In this document: piece by piece, positions 16,829 through 26,150 of the stretch
Position numbering within the stretch: position 1 is the first letter of the stretch
Layout: the number at the start of each line of letters is the position of its first letter
Notes under the pieces: generated by a model
Database searches by the model: none
What the model saw: only the letters and a program-made list of their open reading frames with translations
Told to the model about the DNA's origin: nothing
From: Paracoccaceae bacterium
Lineage (GTDB): Bacteria; Pseudomonadota; Alphaproteobacteria; Rhodobacterales; Rhodobacteraceae
NCBI GenBank assembly: GCA_014654775.1
Contig: JACVZW010000075.1
Location: 1 to 64,000, forward strand
Direction of reading: 5' to 3'
Length of the DNA: 64,000 bases
Program-made: the position numbers and the translations under genes

Positions 16829-18166
16829 ATGGCCGGAATTCCGCACGACCATTACGAGCCCAAGAGCGCAGGCGAAAAGTGGCTTCACAAGCGCCTGCCC
16901 ATTGCTGGGCTGATGTATGACACGATCATGATCCCCACGCCCAAGAACCTGAATTGGATGTGGATCTGGGGGATCATCCTGACGTTCTGCCTTGCGCTGC
17001 AGATCATCACGGGCATCATCCTTGTGATGCATTACACGCCGCATGTGGACCATGCCTTCGCGTCGGTCGAACACATCATGCGCAACGTGAATGGCGGCTA
17101 CATGATCCGCTACCTGCACCAGAACGGCGCGTCGCTGTTCTTTGTGGCGGTCTATCTGCACATCTTCCGCGGTCTCTATTACGGGTCCTACAAGGCCCCG
17201 CGCGAGATCACGTGGATCATCGGCATGCTGATCTACCTGCTGATGATGGGCACGGCCTTCATGGGCTATGTGCTGCCCTGGGGTCAGATGTCCTTCTGGG
17301 GCGCGACCGTCATCACCGGCCTGTTCGGGGCGATCCCCGGCGTGGGCCCGGCGATCCAGACATGGCTGCTGGGCGGGCCTGCGGTGGACAATGCCACGCT
17401 GAACCGCTTCTTCAGCTTGCATTACCTGCTGCCCTTCGTGATCGCGGGCCTTGTGGCCGTGCATATCTGGGCTTTCCACACCACGGGCAACAACAACCCG
17501 ACCGGCGTGGAAGTGCGCCGTGGGTCGAAGGAAGAGGCGGCGAAGGACACGGTTCCGTTCTGGCCGTACTACGTGATCAAGGACCTCTTTGCGCTGGCGG
17601 TCATCCTTGCGGTGTTCTTCGCCATCGTGGGCTTCATGCCGAACTATCTGGGTCACCCCGACAACTACATCGAGGCGAACCCGCTGGCCACGCCTGCGCA
17701 TATCGTGCCGGAATGGTACTTCCTGCCCTTCTACGCGATCCTGCGCGCCTTCACCGCCGATGTCTGGGTGGTGATCGCGGCCGAGTGGATCACCTTCGGG
17801 ATCGTCGACGCCAAGTTCTTCGGCGTGCTGGCGATGTTCGGGGCGATCGCGGTGATGGCGCTGGCGCCGTGGCTGGACACGTCGTCCGTCCGGTCGGGCC
17901 GCTATCGCCCGATGTTCAAGTGGTGGTTCGCGCTGCTGGTGGTCGATTTCCTGGTCCTGATGTGGGTCGGTGCGATGCCCGCGGAAGAGCCTTATGCGAC
18001 CATCTCGTTGATCGCGTCGGCCTACTGGTTCGCCTACTTCCTCGTGATCCTGCCGCTTCTGGGGGTGATCGAGAAGCCGCTGCCGCAGCCGGCCACGATC
18101 GAGGATGACTTCAATGCCCACTACGGCAAGTCCGGCGGCAACGCCGTGGCGCAACCGGCCGAGTGA
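16829..18166 (+). CDS. petB: Cytochrome b of the bc1 complex
   Basis: A 445-residue integral membrane subunit with eight transmembrane helices, two b hemes and the quinone sites. Recognisable landmarks are [14 protein letters not shown] with the heme-binding histidines of helices B and D (for example VYLHIFRG and SLHYLLPF / VAVHIW), the cd helix [12 protein letters not shown], and the catalytic [15 protein letters not shown] at the Qo site. The length is typical of Rhodobacter-type cytochrome b. It lies 12 bases after petA. Confidence 0.98.
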   Translation: MAGIPHDHYEPKSAGEKWLHKRLPIAGLMYDTIMIPTPKNLNWMWIWGIILTFCLALQIITGIILVMHYTPHVDHAFASVEHIMRNVNGGYMIRYLHQNGASLFFVAVYLHIFRGLYYGSYKAPREITWIIGMLIYLLMMGTAFMGYVLPWGQMSFWGATVITGLFGAIPGVGPAIQTWLLGGPAVDNATLNRFFSLHYLLPFVIAGLVAVHIWAFHTTGNNNPTGVEVRRGSKEEAAKDTVPFWPYYVIKDLFALAVILAVFFAIVGFMPNYLGHPDNYIEANPLATPAHIVPEWYFLPFYAILRAFTADVWVVIAAEWITFGIVDAKFFGVLAMFGAIAVMALAPWLDTSSVRSGRYRPMFKWWFALLVVDFLVLMWVGAMPAEEPYATISLIASAYWFAYFLVILPLLGVIEKPLPQPATIEDDFNAHYGKSGGNAVAQPAE

Positions 18167-18183
18167 GAAGGGAACCGACCAAG

Positions 18184-19029
18184 ATGATCAGGAAGATCGC
18201 TCTTACGACCGCCGCCGTTCTGGCGCTGACCTCCGGGGCGGCGCTGGCGGCAGGCGGGAAGAAGGAAATCACCGATGTGGACTTCGCGCATGAAGGCCCG
18301 TTCGGACGGTTCGACCAGTTCCAGCTGCAGCGCGGGTTGCAGGTCTATATGGAAGTCTGCTCGGCCTGCCACGGTCTGAAATACGTGCCGATCCGCACGC
18401 TGGCCGACGAGGGTGGCCCGCAGCTGCCCGAGGATCAGGTCCGCGCCTTCGCCACGCAGTTCACCGTGACGGATGCAGAGACGGGCGAGGATCGGGAAGG
18501 CAAGCCGACCGACCACTTCCCGGTTTCGGGCATGGAAGGGGCACCCGACCTGTCGCTGATGACCAAGGCGCGGGCGGGTTTCTCGGGTCCTTACGGTTCC
18601 GGCATGAGCCAGCTGTTCAACGGCATGGGCGGGGCGGAATACATGTATTCCATCCTGACCCACTACAAGGACAACCCGGAATGCGCCCCCGATGGCGTGG
18701 ACGGGTTCTATTACAACAGCTCTTTCCCGAACGGGTCGGTTCCGGACAGCTGCAAGGACGAGCACGGGGTTTCGACCGTGCCGGGCAGCTGGATCGCGAT
18801 GCCGCCTCCGCTCATGGATGATCTGGTGACCTATGCCGATGGCACCGCGGCAACGACGAGCCAGATGGCGGAGGATGTGTCGTCCTTCCTGATGTGGACG
18901 GCGGAACCGAAGCTGATGGACCGGCGCGAGTCGGGCTTTAAGGCGGTGGTGTTCCTGCTGATCCTTGCGTCGCTGCTGTATCTGACGAACAAGCGGATCT
19001 GGGCGGGCGTGAAGGGCAAGACGGCCTAA
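18184..19029 (+). CDS. petC: Cytochrome c1 of the bc1 complex
   Basis: A 281-residue cytochrome c1. A Sec signal peptide ([20 protein letters not shown], cleaved after the LAA region) is followed by the heme attachment site CSACH at residues 59-63. The mature domain includes [11 protein letters not shown] and the likely methionine-ligand region [13 protein letters not shown]-terminal membrane anchor (about 256-273) precedes a basic end. I preferred the ATG at 18184 to an upstream in-frame ATG at 18163, because the signal peptide then begins properly and AAGGGA lies upstream. It is the last gene of petABC and a clear terminator follows. Confidence 0.97.
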   Translation: MIRKIALTTAAVLALTSGAALAAGGKKEITDVDFAHEGPFGRFDQFQLQRGLQVYMEVCSACHGLKYVPIRTLADEGGPQLPEDQVRAFATQFTVTDAETGEDREGKPTDHFPVSGMEGAPDLSLMTKARAGFSGPYGSGMSQLFNGMGGAEYMYSILTHYKDNPECAPDGVDGFYYNSSFPNGSVPDSCKDEHGVSTVPGSWIAMPPPLMDDLVTYADGTAATTSQMAEDVSSFLMWTAEPKLMDRRESGFKAVVFLLILASLLYLTNKRIWAGVKGKTA

Positions 19030-19054
19030 GCAAACCGCCCCGAGAAACGGAATG

Positions 19055-19084
19055 ACCCCGCCTGAAAGGGCGGGGTTTTTCTTT
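19055..19084 (+). terminator. Rho-independent terminator of petABC
   Basis: The 8-bp stem ACCCCGCC / GGCGGGGT (19055-19062 with 19069-19076) has a 6-base loop. The right arm runs into TTTTTCTTT. It lies 26 bases after the petC stop. Confidence 0.93.
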
Positions 19085-19139
19085 GGCGGCGGGTCGGGGG
19101 CAGGCGGAATTTGCGGCAGATTCCGGCGCGGTTCGTGCG

Positions 19140-19844
19140 TCACGAACCGCCTTGACCGAGGTAATCGGCCAGCGCCTGTGGCGGATGGGCGAAAAGGGCG
19201 GCGGTGCCCTGCGGGGGATGGGCCTGCCCATCGGCGACAAGGATCGTCAGGTCGGCGAAGGCCTTCGCATCCTGCGGATCATGAGTGACCATCAGCACGG
19301 TGGCGCCGGTTTCCGCCGCCACTTCGGCCACGAGGGCGAGCATGTCTTGTTTCAGCGCAGGCCCGAGCGCGGCAAAGGGTTCGTCCAACAAGAGGAGCGG
19401 GCGGGCGCGCAGAAGCGCGCGGGCCAGTGCCGCCCTGCCCTGCTGGCCCCCTGAAAGCTGCGCCGGTTTTCTTTGGGCAAGGCCGTCGAGGCCGGTGCGG
19501 TGAAGGGCCTGCTCTACCCGGGCGCGGATGTCGGGTGACAGGCTGCCATCTGGCGCGAGGCCGAGGGCGAGGTTCCGTTCCAGCGTTAGATGGGGAAAGA
19601 GGTTCTGATCCTGAAACAGGATGGTGACCGGGCGCTGGCCGGGGTCTTTGGCGGTGATGTCCTGCACCTGCCAGAGGATGCGCCCCGATTGCGGGGCGGT
19701 GAAGCCTGCGATGGCGTTCAGAAGCGTGGACTTGCCTGCGCCCGAGGGGCCGATGAGGGCCGTGCGCGCGCCCTGCGGGACGGTCAGGTCGGCGGCGAGG
19801 CGGAAGCCCGGTGCCGCGAGGACAAGGTGGTCAAGCTGGAGCAT
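19140..19844 (-). CDS. thiQ: Thiamine ABC transporter ATP-binding protein
   Basis: A 234-residue ABC ATPase that powers thiamine/TPP uptake. It has Walker A GPSGAGKST, a Q-loop region ILFQDQNLFPHLTLERN, the signature LSGGQQGRAALARAL, Walker B LLLLDEPFAALG and the switch histidine in MVTHDPQDA. The substrate assignment rests on position: it follows thiP and thiB behind a TPP riboswitch. Its start overlaps the thiP 3' end by 14 bases. Confidence 0.95.
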   Translation of the reverse strand: MLQLDHLVLAAPGFRLAADLTVPQGARTALIGPSGAGKSTLLNAIAGFTAPQSGRILWQVQDITAKDPGQRPVTILFQDQNLFPHLTLERNLALGLAPDGSLSPDIRARVEQALHRTGLDGLAQRKPAQLSGGQQGRAALARALLRARPLLLLDEPFAALGPALKQDMLALVAEVAAETGATVLMVTHDPQDAKAFADLTILVADGQAHPPQGTAALFAHPPQALADYLGQGGS

Positions 19845-21390
19845 GGCGGCGACCGATCCCGTCGAAGAGGGCGAAGAGGGTGAAGGAGAGCGCGAGCAGG
19901 AGGAGGGAGGCGGCGGCGGCCTGTTCCATCCGGTAGCTGCCCATCAGGCTGTGGATGTAGAGCGGCAGGGTGGCGTTGGTCTGCCCTGCGAACAGGGTGA
20001 TGACGCCCAGATCGCCCAGGGAGAGCGCCGCAGTGATGCCCGCGCCAAAGCCCAAGGGCCGCGCAAGTTGTGGCAGGGTGACGAGGCGGAGGCGGGCCAT
20101 GGGGGTGAGGGCGAGGGAGGCGGTCAGGCGGCTGTAATCGGCATGGAGGGCGCGGGCGGGCGGGGCAAGGAGGCGATAGCTGTAGGGCAGCGCGAGGGTG
20201 CCGTTGGTGGCGATGGTGACGGGGATGGCGAGGTCTGAGGGCGAGGCATAGGGGCGCAGGGCGAGGAAGAGGCCCGTGCCGATGACAAGGGAGGAGGCCG
20301 CAAGGGGGAAGGTGGCGGCGGTGTCATAGAGGCGGTGACCCGGCGCGCGGCGGGCGGTGGCCAGCGCAAGGGCCAGCGCGGCGGTGGTGGCGAGGGCCGT
20401 GGAGGCCAGCGCAATGGCGAGGGAGCGGGCCGTCGCCTCGATCAGCCCCTGCGGGAGGGTGGTCAGCCCGGGCAGGCCACGGGCGACAAGGGCGGCAAGG
20501 GGCAGGATCAGGAAGGCAGCGGCGAGGGTAATGGCGGTGGCATCCAGCGCCTTGCGCCAGCCTTTGGGGGCCGGGAGTTCCGGGAGGCGGCCGAGGCCCG
20601 CGCCGAAGCTCGTGTCGCGGATCAGCGCCCAGCCTGCGAGGAGGGCGGCGGTGGTCAGGGCGAATTGGATCAGGGCAAGGGTGGCGGCGCGATCAGGGGC
20701 GAAGTCGAAACGGAGGGCCTGGTAGATGGCCAGTTCCACCGTCGTGGCGGCAGGGCCGCCGCCGAGGGTGAGGGCGGTGGCGAAGCTGGCAAGGCAGAGG
20801 GTGAAGATGGTGAGGAACGCGCCGGGCAGGGTGGCGCGGAGCATGGGGAGTTCGAGGTGGCGGAATTGCGCGGCGGGGGTGAGGGCGAGGGCGCGGGCGA
20901 GGCGGAACCGTTCGGCGGGGATGGCCTGCCAGCCTTGCAGCAGCATGCGGGTGGCGAGGGGCAGGTTGAGGAAGACATGCGCCAGCAGGACGCCGTGCAG
21001 GCCGTAAGGGGAAATGGGGGGGAGGCCTGCGGAGGTGAGAAGCTGGTTGAGGGTGCCGCCCCGGCCGAAGATGGCGAGAAGGCCGAGGATGGCCACGATG
21101 ACGGGCAGCAGGAAGGGCGCGCCCATCAGGGTGATGAGGAGGCCGCGCCCGGGAAAGCGACGGCGGGCGAGCGCGCGGGCCACGGGGATGGCGAGGGCGG
21201 TGGAGAGGAGCGCCGAGAGGGCGGCCTGCAGCAGGGTGAAGCGGAGAGCGGACCAATCGGCGGGGCCGATGGGGGCCGTGCCCGCATGAAGCGCCACGGC
21301 ACCGACCGTGCCGAGCGTCATCGCCCCAAGGAGAGCGGCGGCGAGCGCCGCCCCCACGGGCAGGGTCAGCGGGCGAGCGCGGCTTGCCAT
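19831..21390 (-). CDS. thiP: Thiamine ABC transporter permease
   Basis: A 519-residue, very Ala/Leu-rich inner-membrane protein with about twelve predicted helices. It is a fused double permease, as in ThiP. Two EAA-type loops are visible, one around AIPAERFRLARALALTPAAQF and one around LTASLALTPMARLRLVTLPQL, consistent with two binding-protein-dependent permease halves. It overlaps thiB upstream (25 bases) and thiQ downstream, so the three subunits are co-translated. Confidence 0.94.
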   Translation of the reverse strand: MASRARPLTLPVGAALAAALLGAMTLGTVGAVALHAGTAPIGPADWSALRFTLLQAALSALLSTALAIPVARALARRRFPGRGLLITLMGAPFLLPVIVAILGLLAIFGRGGTLNQLLTSAGLPPISPYGLHGVLLAHVFLNLPLATRMLLQGWQAIPAERFRLARALALTPAAQFRHLELPMLRATLPGAFLTIFTLCLASFATALTLGGGPAATTVELAIYQALRFDFAPDRAATLALIQFALTTAALLAGWALIRDTSFGAGLGRLPELPAPKGWRKALDATAITLAAAFLILPLAALVARGLPGLTTLPQGLIEATARSLAIALASTALATTAALALALATARRAPGHRLYDTAATFPLAASSLVIGTGLFLALRPYASPSDLAIPVTIATNGTLALPYSYRLLAPPARALHADYSRLTASLALTPMARLRLVTLPQLARPLGFGAGITAALSLGDLGVITLFAGQTNATLPLYIHSLMGSYRMEQAAAASLLLLALSFTLFALFDGIGRRHAPA

Positions 21391-22355
21391 TCGGCCAGAG
21401 CCGCGTCACGGGCGGAGGCCGCCTCGTCCGGGGTGAGGAGGAGGGATGTCTCGGGCTGGATCAGGGTTTCGAAGCCTGCCGGCAGGCCCGCAGCGGGGGT
21501 GACGGCGGGATACATCCAGTTCGTGGTGGGGATCACGGATTGGAAGGCGTCGGTCCCGATGAAGGCCAGGAAGGCATCGGCCAGTTCGGGCTGATCGGTC
21601 GCGGCGAGTTTTCCGGCCACCTCGACCTGCAGATAATGGCCTTCGGTGAAGGGGGCGGCGGCTTTCGACGCGTCTTCCTCGGCGATCAGGTGATAGGCGG
21701 GGGAGGTGGTGTAGGAGAGGACCATGTCAGCCTCGCCTTCCAGAAAGAGGCCGTAGGCTTCGGACCAGCCGGGGGTGACGGTGACGATGTTGTCGGCCAG
21801 CCCTGCCCAGATGTCTGGGGCGCGGTCGCCATAGGCGGCCTTGACCCACATCAGGAGGCCGAGACCGGGGGTGGAGGAGCGCGGGTCCTGAATAAGGATC
21901 TTCACGTCGGAGGCGGCGAGGTCTTCGAAAGAGGTGGGGGGTTCGGGGAGCTTCGCCTTGTCATGGACGAAGGCGAACCAGCCCCAGTCGAAGGGGACGA
22001 AGTTGGGGTCGGCGAAGGGGACGGGTAGGGTGTTTTGCCATGTCTGGCCGTGCGGCGCGAAGAGGCCCGTGGCAGTCGCGGCGGCGGTAAGGTTGGTGTC
22101 GAGGCCGAGGAGGATGTCGGCATCGGAGGCCGCGCCTTCCATCTGGATGCGGGACAGGAGCGCCGCGCCATCGCCTGCGGCGACGAATTGCAGGTCGCAG
22201 GCGCAGCTTTCCTCGAAGGCCTTTTCGACCGCCGGGCCGGGGCCCCATTCGGCGGTGAAGCTGTCATAGGTCAGGACGGTGAGCACGGGTTTGTCCTGTG
22301 CCACGGCAGCGGTGGCAGCAGTGGCAAGGCCCAGCGCAAGGATCGAAGTCTTCAT
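21366..22355 (-). CDS. thiB: Thiamine ABC transporter substrate-binding protein
   Basis: A 329-residue periplasmic binding protein with signal peptide MKTSILALGLATAATAAVAQ. The mature part starts VLTVLTYDSFTAEWGPGP and includes ILIQDPRSSTPGLGLLMW and VTVTPGWSEAYGLFLEGEADMVLSYTTSP, which match the ThiB family. GGAGAG lies 5 bases before the ATG at 22355, so I prefer it to an in-frame ATG at 22367. It is the first gene of thiBPQ and lies directly behind the TPP riboswitch, which supports thiamine as the ligand. Confidence 0.95.
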   Translation of the reverse strand: MKTSILALGLATAATAAVAQDKPVLTVLTYDSFTAEWGPGPAVEKAFEESCACDLQFVAAGDGAALLSRIQMEGAASDADILLGLDTNLTAAATATGLFAPHGQTWQNTLPVPFADPNFVPFDWGWFAFVHDKAKLPEPPTSFEDLAASDVKILIQDPRSSTPGLGLLMWVKAAYGDRAPDIWAGLADNIVTVTPGWSEAYGLFLEGEADMVLSYTTSPAYHLIAEEDASKAAAPFTEGHYLQVEVAGKLAATDQPELADAFLAFIGTDAFQSVIPTTNWMYPAVTPAAGLPAGFETLIQPETSLLLTPDEAASARDAALAEWQAALAR

Positions 22356-22404
22356 GTTTCTCTCCATGTGCGACGGGTGGTCGGAGATGGAGAGCGAATT
22401 CCAT

Positions 22405-22488
22405 GCACCTTCCCTCCGCCGGTATGATCCGGTTCAGGTTCAACGGGTCCGCTTTCGCATCTCAGCCCTATGGGCACCCCGAGGTGGG
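22405..22488 (-). promoter_or_regulatory. TPP riboswitch (THI element) controlling thiBPQ
   Basis: Read on the minus strand, the conserved THI-box blocks appear in order. They are GGGGTGCC, GGGCTGAGA, then ACCCGTTGAACCTGAACCGG, then ATCATACCGGCG and AGGGAAGGTGC, which closes the P1 helix. It sits about 50 bases upstream of the thiB ATG. By family knowledge it lowers expression when thiamine pyrophosphate is plentiful. Confidence 0.95.
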
Positions 22489-22552
22489 GGTGAACATAAG
22501 GGCTGAGGCGGCGGGTGCAAGGGGGATCGTTGGCGCGGGCTTCGGCGTCGGA

Positions 22553-22604
22553 CCGGGGGTTTCACACCCCCGGACCCCCGTGGGATATTTGAGAACAGAT
22601 GAAG
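22553..22604 (+). repeat. Rhodobacterales intergenic repeat with hairpin, copy 2
   Basis: A 7-bp inverted repeat CCGGGGG / CCCCCGG (22553-22559 with 22567-22573) leads into the element TGGGATATTTGAGAACAGAT plus GAAG (22581-22604). Copies lie at 14617-14640 and 42126-42150. This hairpin-plus-ATATTTG arrangement is common between genes in Rhodobacterales. Confidence 0.65.
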
Positions 22605-22900
22605 AGGGGTTGCAGGGGGTTGGTCGGGGCGCGTTAGGGTTAATGTGGCGCCTGGAGATTAATAAGGTGGAAGGCGAAGGAAGACCGCCCAGGGGGGTGC
22701 TTGGGCAGGTTGGGGGAATCGGGGCGCGCCTGGTTGGCATTTGCATCCGGCAAGCTAGATTTCCAGAGGACTGAGGGTCATTAAGGAGAACGCCACAAAA
22801 GGCGCAACCAGATCATTTCATCGTCAATTCATTTATCGATGATGGCTGGATATCCCGAGACAGCAGGAAAGCACGACCAATACGTCTCTTTAAGGTTGAA
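22605..22900. other. Non-coding, AT-richer stretch
   Basis: No convincing gene. Base composition shifts here from GC-rich (thi operon) to noticeably AT-richer, and this continues through the 160-residue gene downstream. Short AT-rich words such as ATTAATAAGG and CATTTCATCGTCAATTCATT occur. I see no integrase, tRNA fragment or terminal repeat marking an insertion. Confidence 0.5.
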
Positions 22901-22929
22901 TTGACATGCGCGCGACTGCATGTTGTAAT
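22901..22929 (+). promoter_or_regulatory. Sigma-70-type promoter for the 160-residue gene
   Basis: A perfect TTGACA (22901-22906), exactly 17 spacer bases and TGTAAT (22924-22929). The predicted start is about 40 bases ahead of the ATG at 22978. Confidence 0.7.
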
Positions 22930-22977
22930 CCTTCGGTTGTTTTGGCTTGATCGGTGCTTAAGGCATGATGGTGTGTT

Positions 22978-23460
22978 ATGGAGTTCAAAATTAGCAGAAG
23001 AGCTGATCTCGCAATCGCTTTGTGTCTTTTTTTGCTTTTGGCCGTCTTTGGTTCTTTCCTGTTTTTCGGCGGGAATGATTTTAATTTAGGCGACGTATTT
23101 GCTTCGGTTTTTCTGGCTTCTGCAGCTTTTCTTCTTGTTTTCTCCTGCCGTCGGGTAACGAGGATCGTGATCAACGAGGAGGGCATCATTTTGCTTCCAG
23201 AAGGGGTAAAGCTGCCAAAGGAACAGATATCTGAGATCAAGATTACCTATCCGGAGGTCTTTCTGCAGAGGGGAGAATTAAATCGCCTTAGTGTCGAAAT
23301 GCATGATGAATCGTTCTATTGGGTTCCTTTCATATTTCTGAGATTCAAGAAGAACGTTTCTATCAGGATCACCGGCATTTCCGACCCACATGGATTTATT
23401 GGTGCGCTACGCGCTTTCGAGGAAAGAATTACGGAGGTTCCCAAAAGAGAGGAAGAATGA
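22978..23460 (+). CDS. Small membrane protein of unknown function (bacterial PH-like)
   Basis: A 160-residue protein that I do not recognise by name. It has two hydrophobic helices (about 11-31 and 36-56), then a soluble beta-rich part that begins CRRVTRIVINEEGIILLP and contains EISEIKIT-like strands. This architecture resembles small bacterial PH-domain (bPH/YdbT-like) membrane proteins, and that is inference only. Codon use is clearly AT-richer than in neighbouring genes (many TTT, TCT, ATT and AAG codons), suggesting acquisition from elsewhere. It has its own near-consensus promoter. The ribosome site is weak. Confidence 0.75.
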   Translation: MEFKISRRADLAIALCLFLLLAVFGSFLFFGGNDFNLGDVFASVFLASAAFLLVFSCRRVTRIVINEEGIILLPEGVKLPKEQISEIKITYPEVFLQRGELNRLSVEMHDESFYWVPFIFLRFKKNVSIRITGISDPHGFIGALRAFEERITEVPKREEE

Positions 23461-23662
23461 CATGCCGGGAACCAGCTTGATATTGCGGCGTGTTTGCCCC
23501 TCAGTTCGTCGATATCCTTGAGGTAAAGGTCAAGACGGAAGCGTCGTACAGGATTCGCGTGGCAACGCGGAATGCGAACTGCGATCCGGCGTCGTCCGCA
23601 AACCCCTTTGCGCCCTGCCCCGCTTTGGCCTATGGACGGGGCCGGATCAGGGAGCCTTCGCG

Positions 23663-24763
23663 ATGTCCTTCAACACCTTCGGCCATATCTTCCGCGTGAC
23701 GACTTGGGGCGAGAGCCATGGGCCCGCGCTGGGTTGCACGGTGGATGGGGTGCCGCCGGGGGTGGCGCTGACGGAAGCCGATATCCAGCCGTGGATGGAC
23801 AAGCGGAAACCCGGGCAGAACAAGTTCACCACCCAGCGCAAGGAACCCGATGAGGTGCGCATCCTGTCGGGTGTCTTTGAAGGGGTGACGACGGGCACGC
23901 CGATCCAGTTGATGATCGAGAATACCGACCAGCGGTCGAAGGATTACGGCGAGATCGCGCAGGCCTTCCGGCCGGGGCATGCCGACATCACCTATCACCA
24001 GAAATACGGGGTGCGGGATTATCGCGGCGGCGGGCGGTCGTCGGCGCGCGAGACGGCGGCGCGGGTGGCGGCGGGGGCCGTGGCGCGGGCGGTGCTGGCG
24101 CGGCTGGTGCCGGGGCTGCGGATCACCGGCTATATGGTTCAGATGGGTGTGAAGGGGATCGACCGGGCGCGGATCGATCTGGCGGAGGTGGAGCGGAACC
24201 CGTTCTGGTGCCCGGACCCGATCGCGGCCGGGGAATGGGCGGCCTATCTGGATGAGCTGCGGCTGTCGCATAACTCGGTGGGCGCTGTGATCGAGGTGGT
24301 GGCCGATGGCGTTCCGGCGGGGCTGGGGGCGCCTTTGTACGGCAAGCTGGACAGCGATCTGGCGGCGGCGATGATGTCGATCAACGCGGTAAAGGGCGTG
24401 GAGATCGGGGATGGCATGGCCTCGGCCGCGCTGACCGGGGTGGAGAATGCGGACGAAATCCGCATGGGGGCGGCGGGGCCAGAGTTCCTGTCGAACCATG
24501 CCGGGGGGATTCTGGGCGGGATTTCGACGGGTCAGCCGGTGGTGTGCCGGTTCGCGGTGAAGCCGACATCCTCGATCCTGACGCCGCGGCGGACGGTGAA
24601 TGTGAAGGGCGAGGAGATCGACCTGATCACCAAGGGGCGGCATGACCCCTGCGTGGGCATCCGCGCCGTGCCGGTGGGCGAGGCGATGATGGCCTGCGTG
24701 ATCCTTGACCATCTGCTGCTGGATCGCGGGCAGACGGGCGGGGTGCGCGGGGCGATCGGCTGA
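23663..24763 (+). CDS. aroC: Chorismate synthase
   Basis: The final step of the shikimate pathway, converting EPSP to chorismate with reduced FMN in the cytosol. The full-length 366-residue protein has family signatures [18 protein letters not shown] at the N-terminus, [26 protein letters not shown] in the middle, and [14 protein letters not shown] towards the end. The RHDPC block is also present. AGGGAGCC lies about 8 bases upstream of the ATG. The G/C-biased codon use returns to the chromosomal norm here, in contrast to the preceding gene. Confidence 0.97.
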   Translation: MSFNTFGHIFRVTTWGESHGPALGCTVDGVPPGVALTEADIQPWMDKRKPGQNKFTTQRKEPDEVRILSGVFEGVTTGTPIQLMIENTDQRSKDYGEIAQAFRPGHADITYHQKYGVRDYRGGGRSSARETAARVAAGAVARAVLARLVPGLRITGYMVQMGVKGIDRARIDLAEVERNPFWCPDPIAAGEWAAYLDELRLSHNSVGAVIEVVADGVPAGLGAPLYGKLDSDLAAAMMSINAVKGVEIGDGMASAALTGVENADEIRMGAAGPEFLSNHAGGILGGISTGQPVVCRFAVKPTSSILTPRRTVNVKGEEIDLITKGRHDPCVGIRAVPVGEAMMACVILDHLLLDRGQTGGVRGAIG

Positions 24764-24766
24764 GCC

Positions 24767-25651
24767 TCAGCTCGGTTTGCGCGACAGCTGCACGGCGAGG
24801 ATGCCTGCGGCGACGACGGTCGCGCCGAGGATATCGGTCGGGCGGAGGGTCTCGTTCAGCAACAGCGCCGCGATGGCCGTGCCGAAGGCCGGGTTGAGGA
24901 AGTGGTAGGTCGCCGCGCGGGTGGGGCCGATGCGGCGGACGAGGGCGAACCAGATCAGTGTCGCGGCAAGGCCGGGGATGAAGATCTGGTAGGTGAAGGC
25001 CAGCGCGAGGGGCAGGGTGGGCGTCAGGCGGAAGGGTTCCGTCAGCGCGGCGATGACGGCCAAGGCGGCGGAGCCTGCCAGCATCTGCAGGCCCACGATC
25101 AGGAGAAGCGGGCCGAGCCCCGCCTGTGCGCCGGAGGCGGAGCGCAGGGTGAGTGTGGCGATGGCCAGCGCCAGAGCGCCCATGACGCAGAGCAGGGTTC
25201 CCAGCGGATCGGCCCCGCCGGAGAGGCGGGTGCCCATGATGAGGGCGGTGCCCGCGAAGCCCGCGATGAGGCCTGCGATGCCGAGCGCGGGCAGGCGTTC
25301 GCCCCGGAAGGCCCAAGAGAGGGCAGCGACCATCAGCGGCATAGAGGCGGCGATGATGACGGCGAGCGAGGCCTCTACCCATTGCAGGGCGATGAAGTTG
25401 AGGCCGAGATAGGCCGCGTTCTGCAAAAGGCCGAAGGCCGCGACGGAGCGCCATTGCGCGCGGGTGAGGGTGAGGCGCGCGCCCAGCGCAAGGGCCACGC
25501 CCACCGCCAGAAGGCCCGAGATCAGGAAGCGGGCCGCCAGCGTGGCCAGAGGCGCGGCATCGGCCACGATGATGCGGGCCGTGGCGAAGGCCGAGGACCA
25601 CATCAGGGCGAAGATCAGGCCCATCACAAGGGCGCGCAGGTCCATCGGCAT
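24767..25651 (-). CDS. EamA/DMT-family transporter
   Basis: A 294-residue inner-membrane protein with about ten helices in two EamA repeats (drug/metabolite transporter superfamily, RhaT/YdcZ-like). The first repeat contains LIFALMWSSAFATARIIV and the second starts around LALAFTYQIFIPGLAATLIWF. The C-terminal EAM end reads NPAFGTAIAALLLNETLRPTDILGA, with the typical Asn-Pro-x-Phe and Glu. The substrate is unknown. It is convergent with aroC. A terminator separates it from the upstream hup gene, so it probably has its own weak promoter. Confidence 0.92.
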   Translation of the reverse strand: MPMDLRALVMGLIFALMWSSAFATARIIVADAAPLATLAARFLISGLLAVGVALALGARLTLTRAQWRSVAAFGLLQNAAYLGLNFIALQWVEASLAVIIAASMPLMVAALSWAFRGERLPALGIAGLIAGFAGTALIMGTRLSGGADPLGTLLCVMGALALAIATLTLRSASGAQAGLGPLLLIVGLQMLAGSAALAVIAALTEPFRLTPTLPLALAFTYQIFIPGLAATLIWFALVRRIGPTRAATYHFLNPAFGTAIAALLLNETLRPTDILGATVVAAGILAVQLSRKPS

Positions 25652-25658
25652 CTTCCAA

Positions 25659-25686
25659 GAAAAAGGCCGCCCTTTGCGGGGCGGCC
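25659..25686 (-). terminator. Rho-independent terminator of hup
   Basis: The stem GGCCGCCC / GGGCGGCC (25665-25672 with 25679-25686) has a 6-base loop. On the minus strand it is followed by TTTTTCTT. It ends the HU transcript just before the EamA gene. Confidence 0.93.
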
Positions 25687-25709
25687 CTGTGTTCGGCCTT
25701 TGCCTGAGA

Positions 25710-25997
25710 TCAGGCGTTGACGCTGTCCTTCAGCGCCTTGGCGATCGAGAACTTCACCTGCTTGTCGGCGGGCTTGGTCACGGTCTCGCCGGTGGCGGGG
25801 TTACGCACCTGACGCTCGGGCCGGGCGCGGCAGACGACCTTGCCCAGACCGGGCAGCGTCACGGCACCACCGGCGGCAACCTCACGCGCCACGACGGCGG
25901 CGATGGCGTCCAGCGCGGCATTGGCCGTCTTCTTGTCCGAGCCCATCGTTTCGGCGAGGGCGGCGACGAGCTGGGTCTTGGTCATCGGTTTCGACAT
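25710..25997 (-). CDS. hup: HU-family DNA-binding protein
   Basis: A 95-residue nucleoid protein. The N-terminal helices (KTQLVAALAETMGSDKKTANAALDAI) precede the beta-arm region VTLPGLGKVVCRARPERQVRNPATGE, with the conserved RNPxTG tip that intercalates into DNA. The C-terminus FSIAKALKDSVNA is typical. One in-frame Met sits at residue 5, so a 4-residue shorter form is possible. It is monocistronic with its own terminator. Confidence 0.96.
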   Translation of the reverse strand: MSKPMTKTQLVAALAETMGSDKKTANAALDAIAAVVAREVAAGGAVTLPGLGKVVCRARPERQVRNPATGETVTKPADKQVKFSIAKALKDSVNA

Positions 25998-26150
25998 GTC
26001 ATGTTCCTTCGTTTGCGGGCCCCGTTATGGTGCGGGGCTTTCCCTGTCCATGAAGCGACTGGTTGTCGCTAAATTCTGTTTTGCCGAACAAATCAAGCCC
26101 ATTCTGACGGACTTGCCCGGTTTACGCTGCGTGGGCCGTCCGATTGTGCC

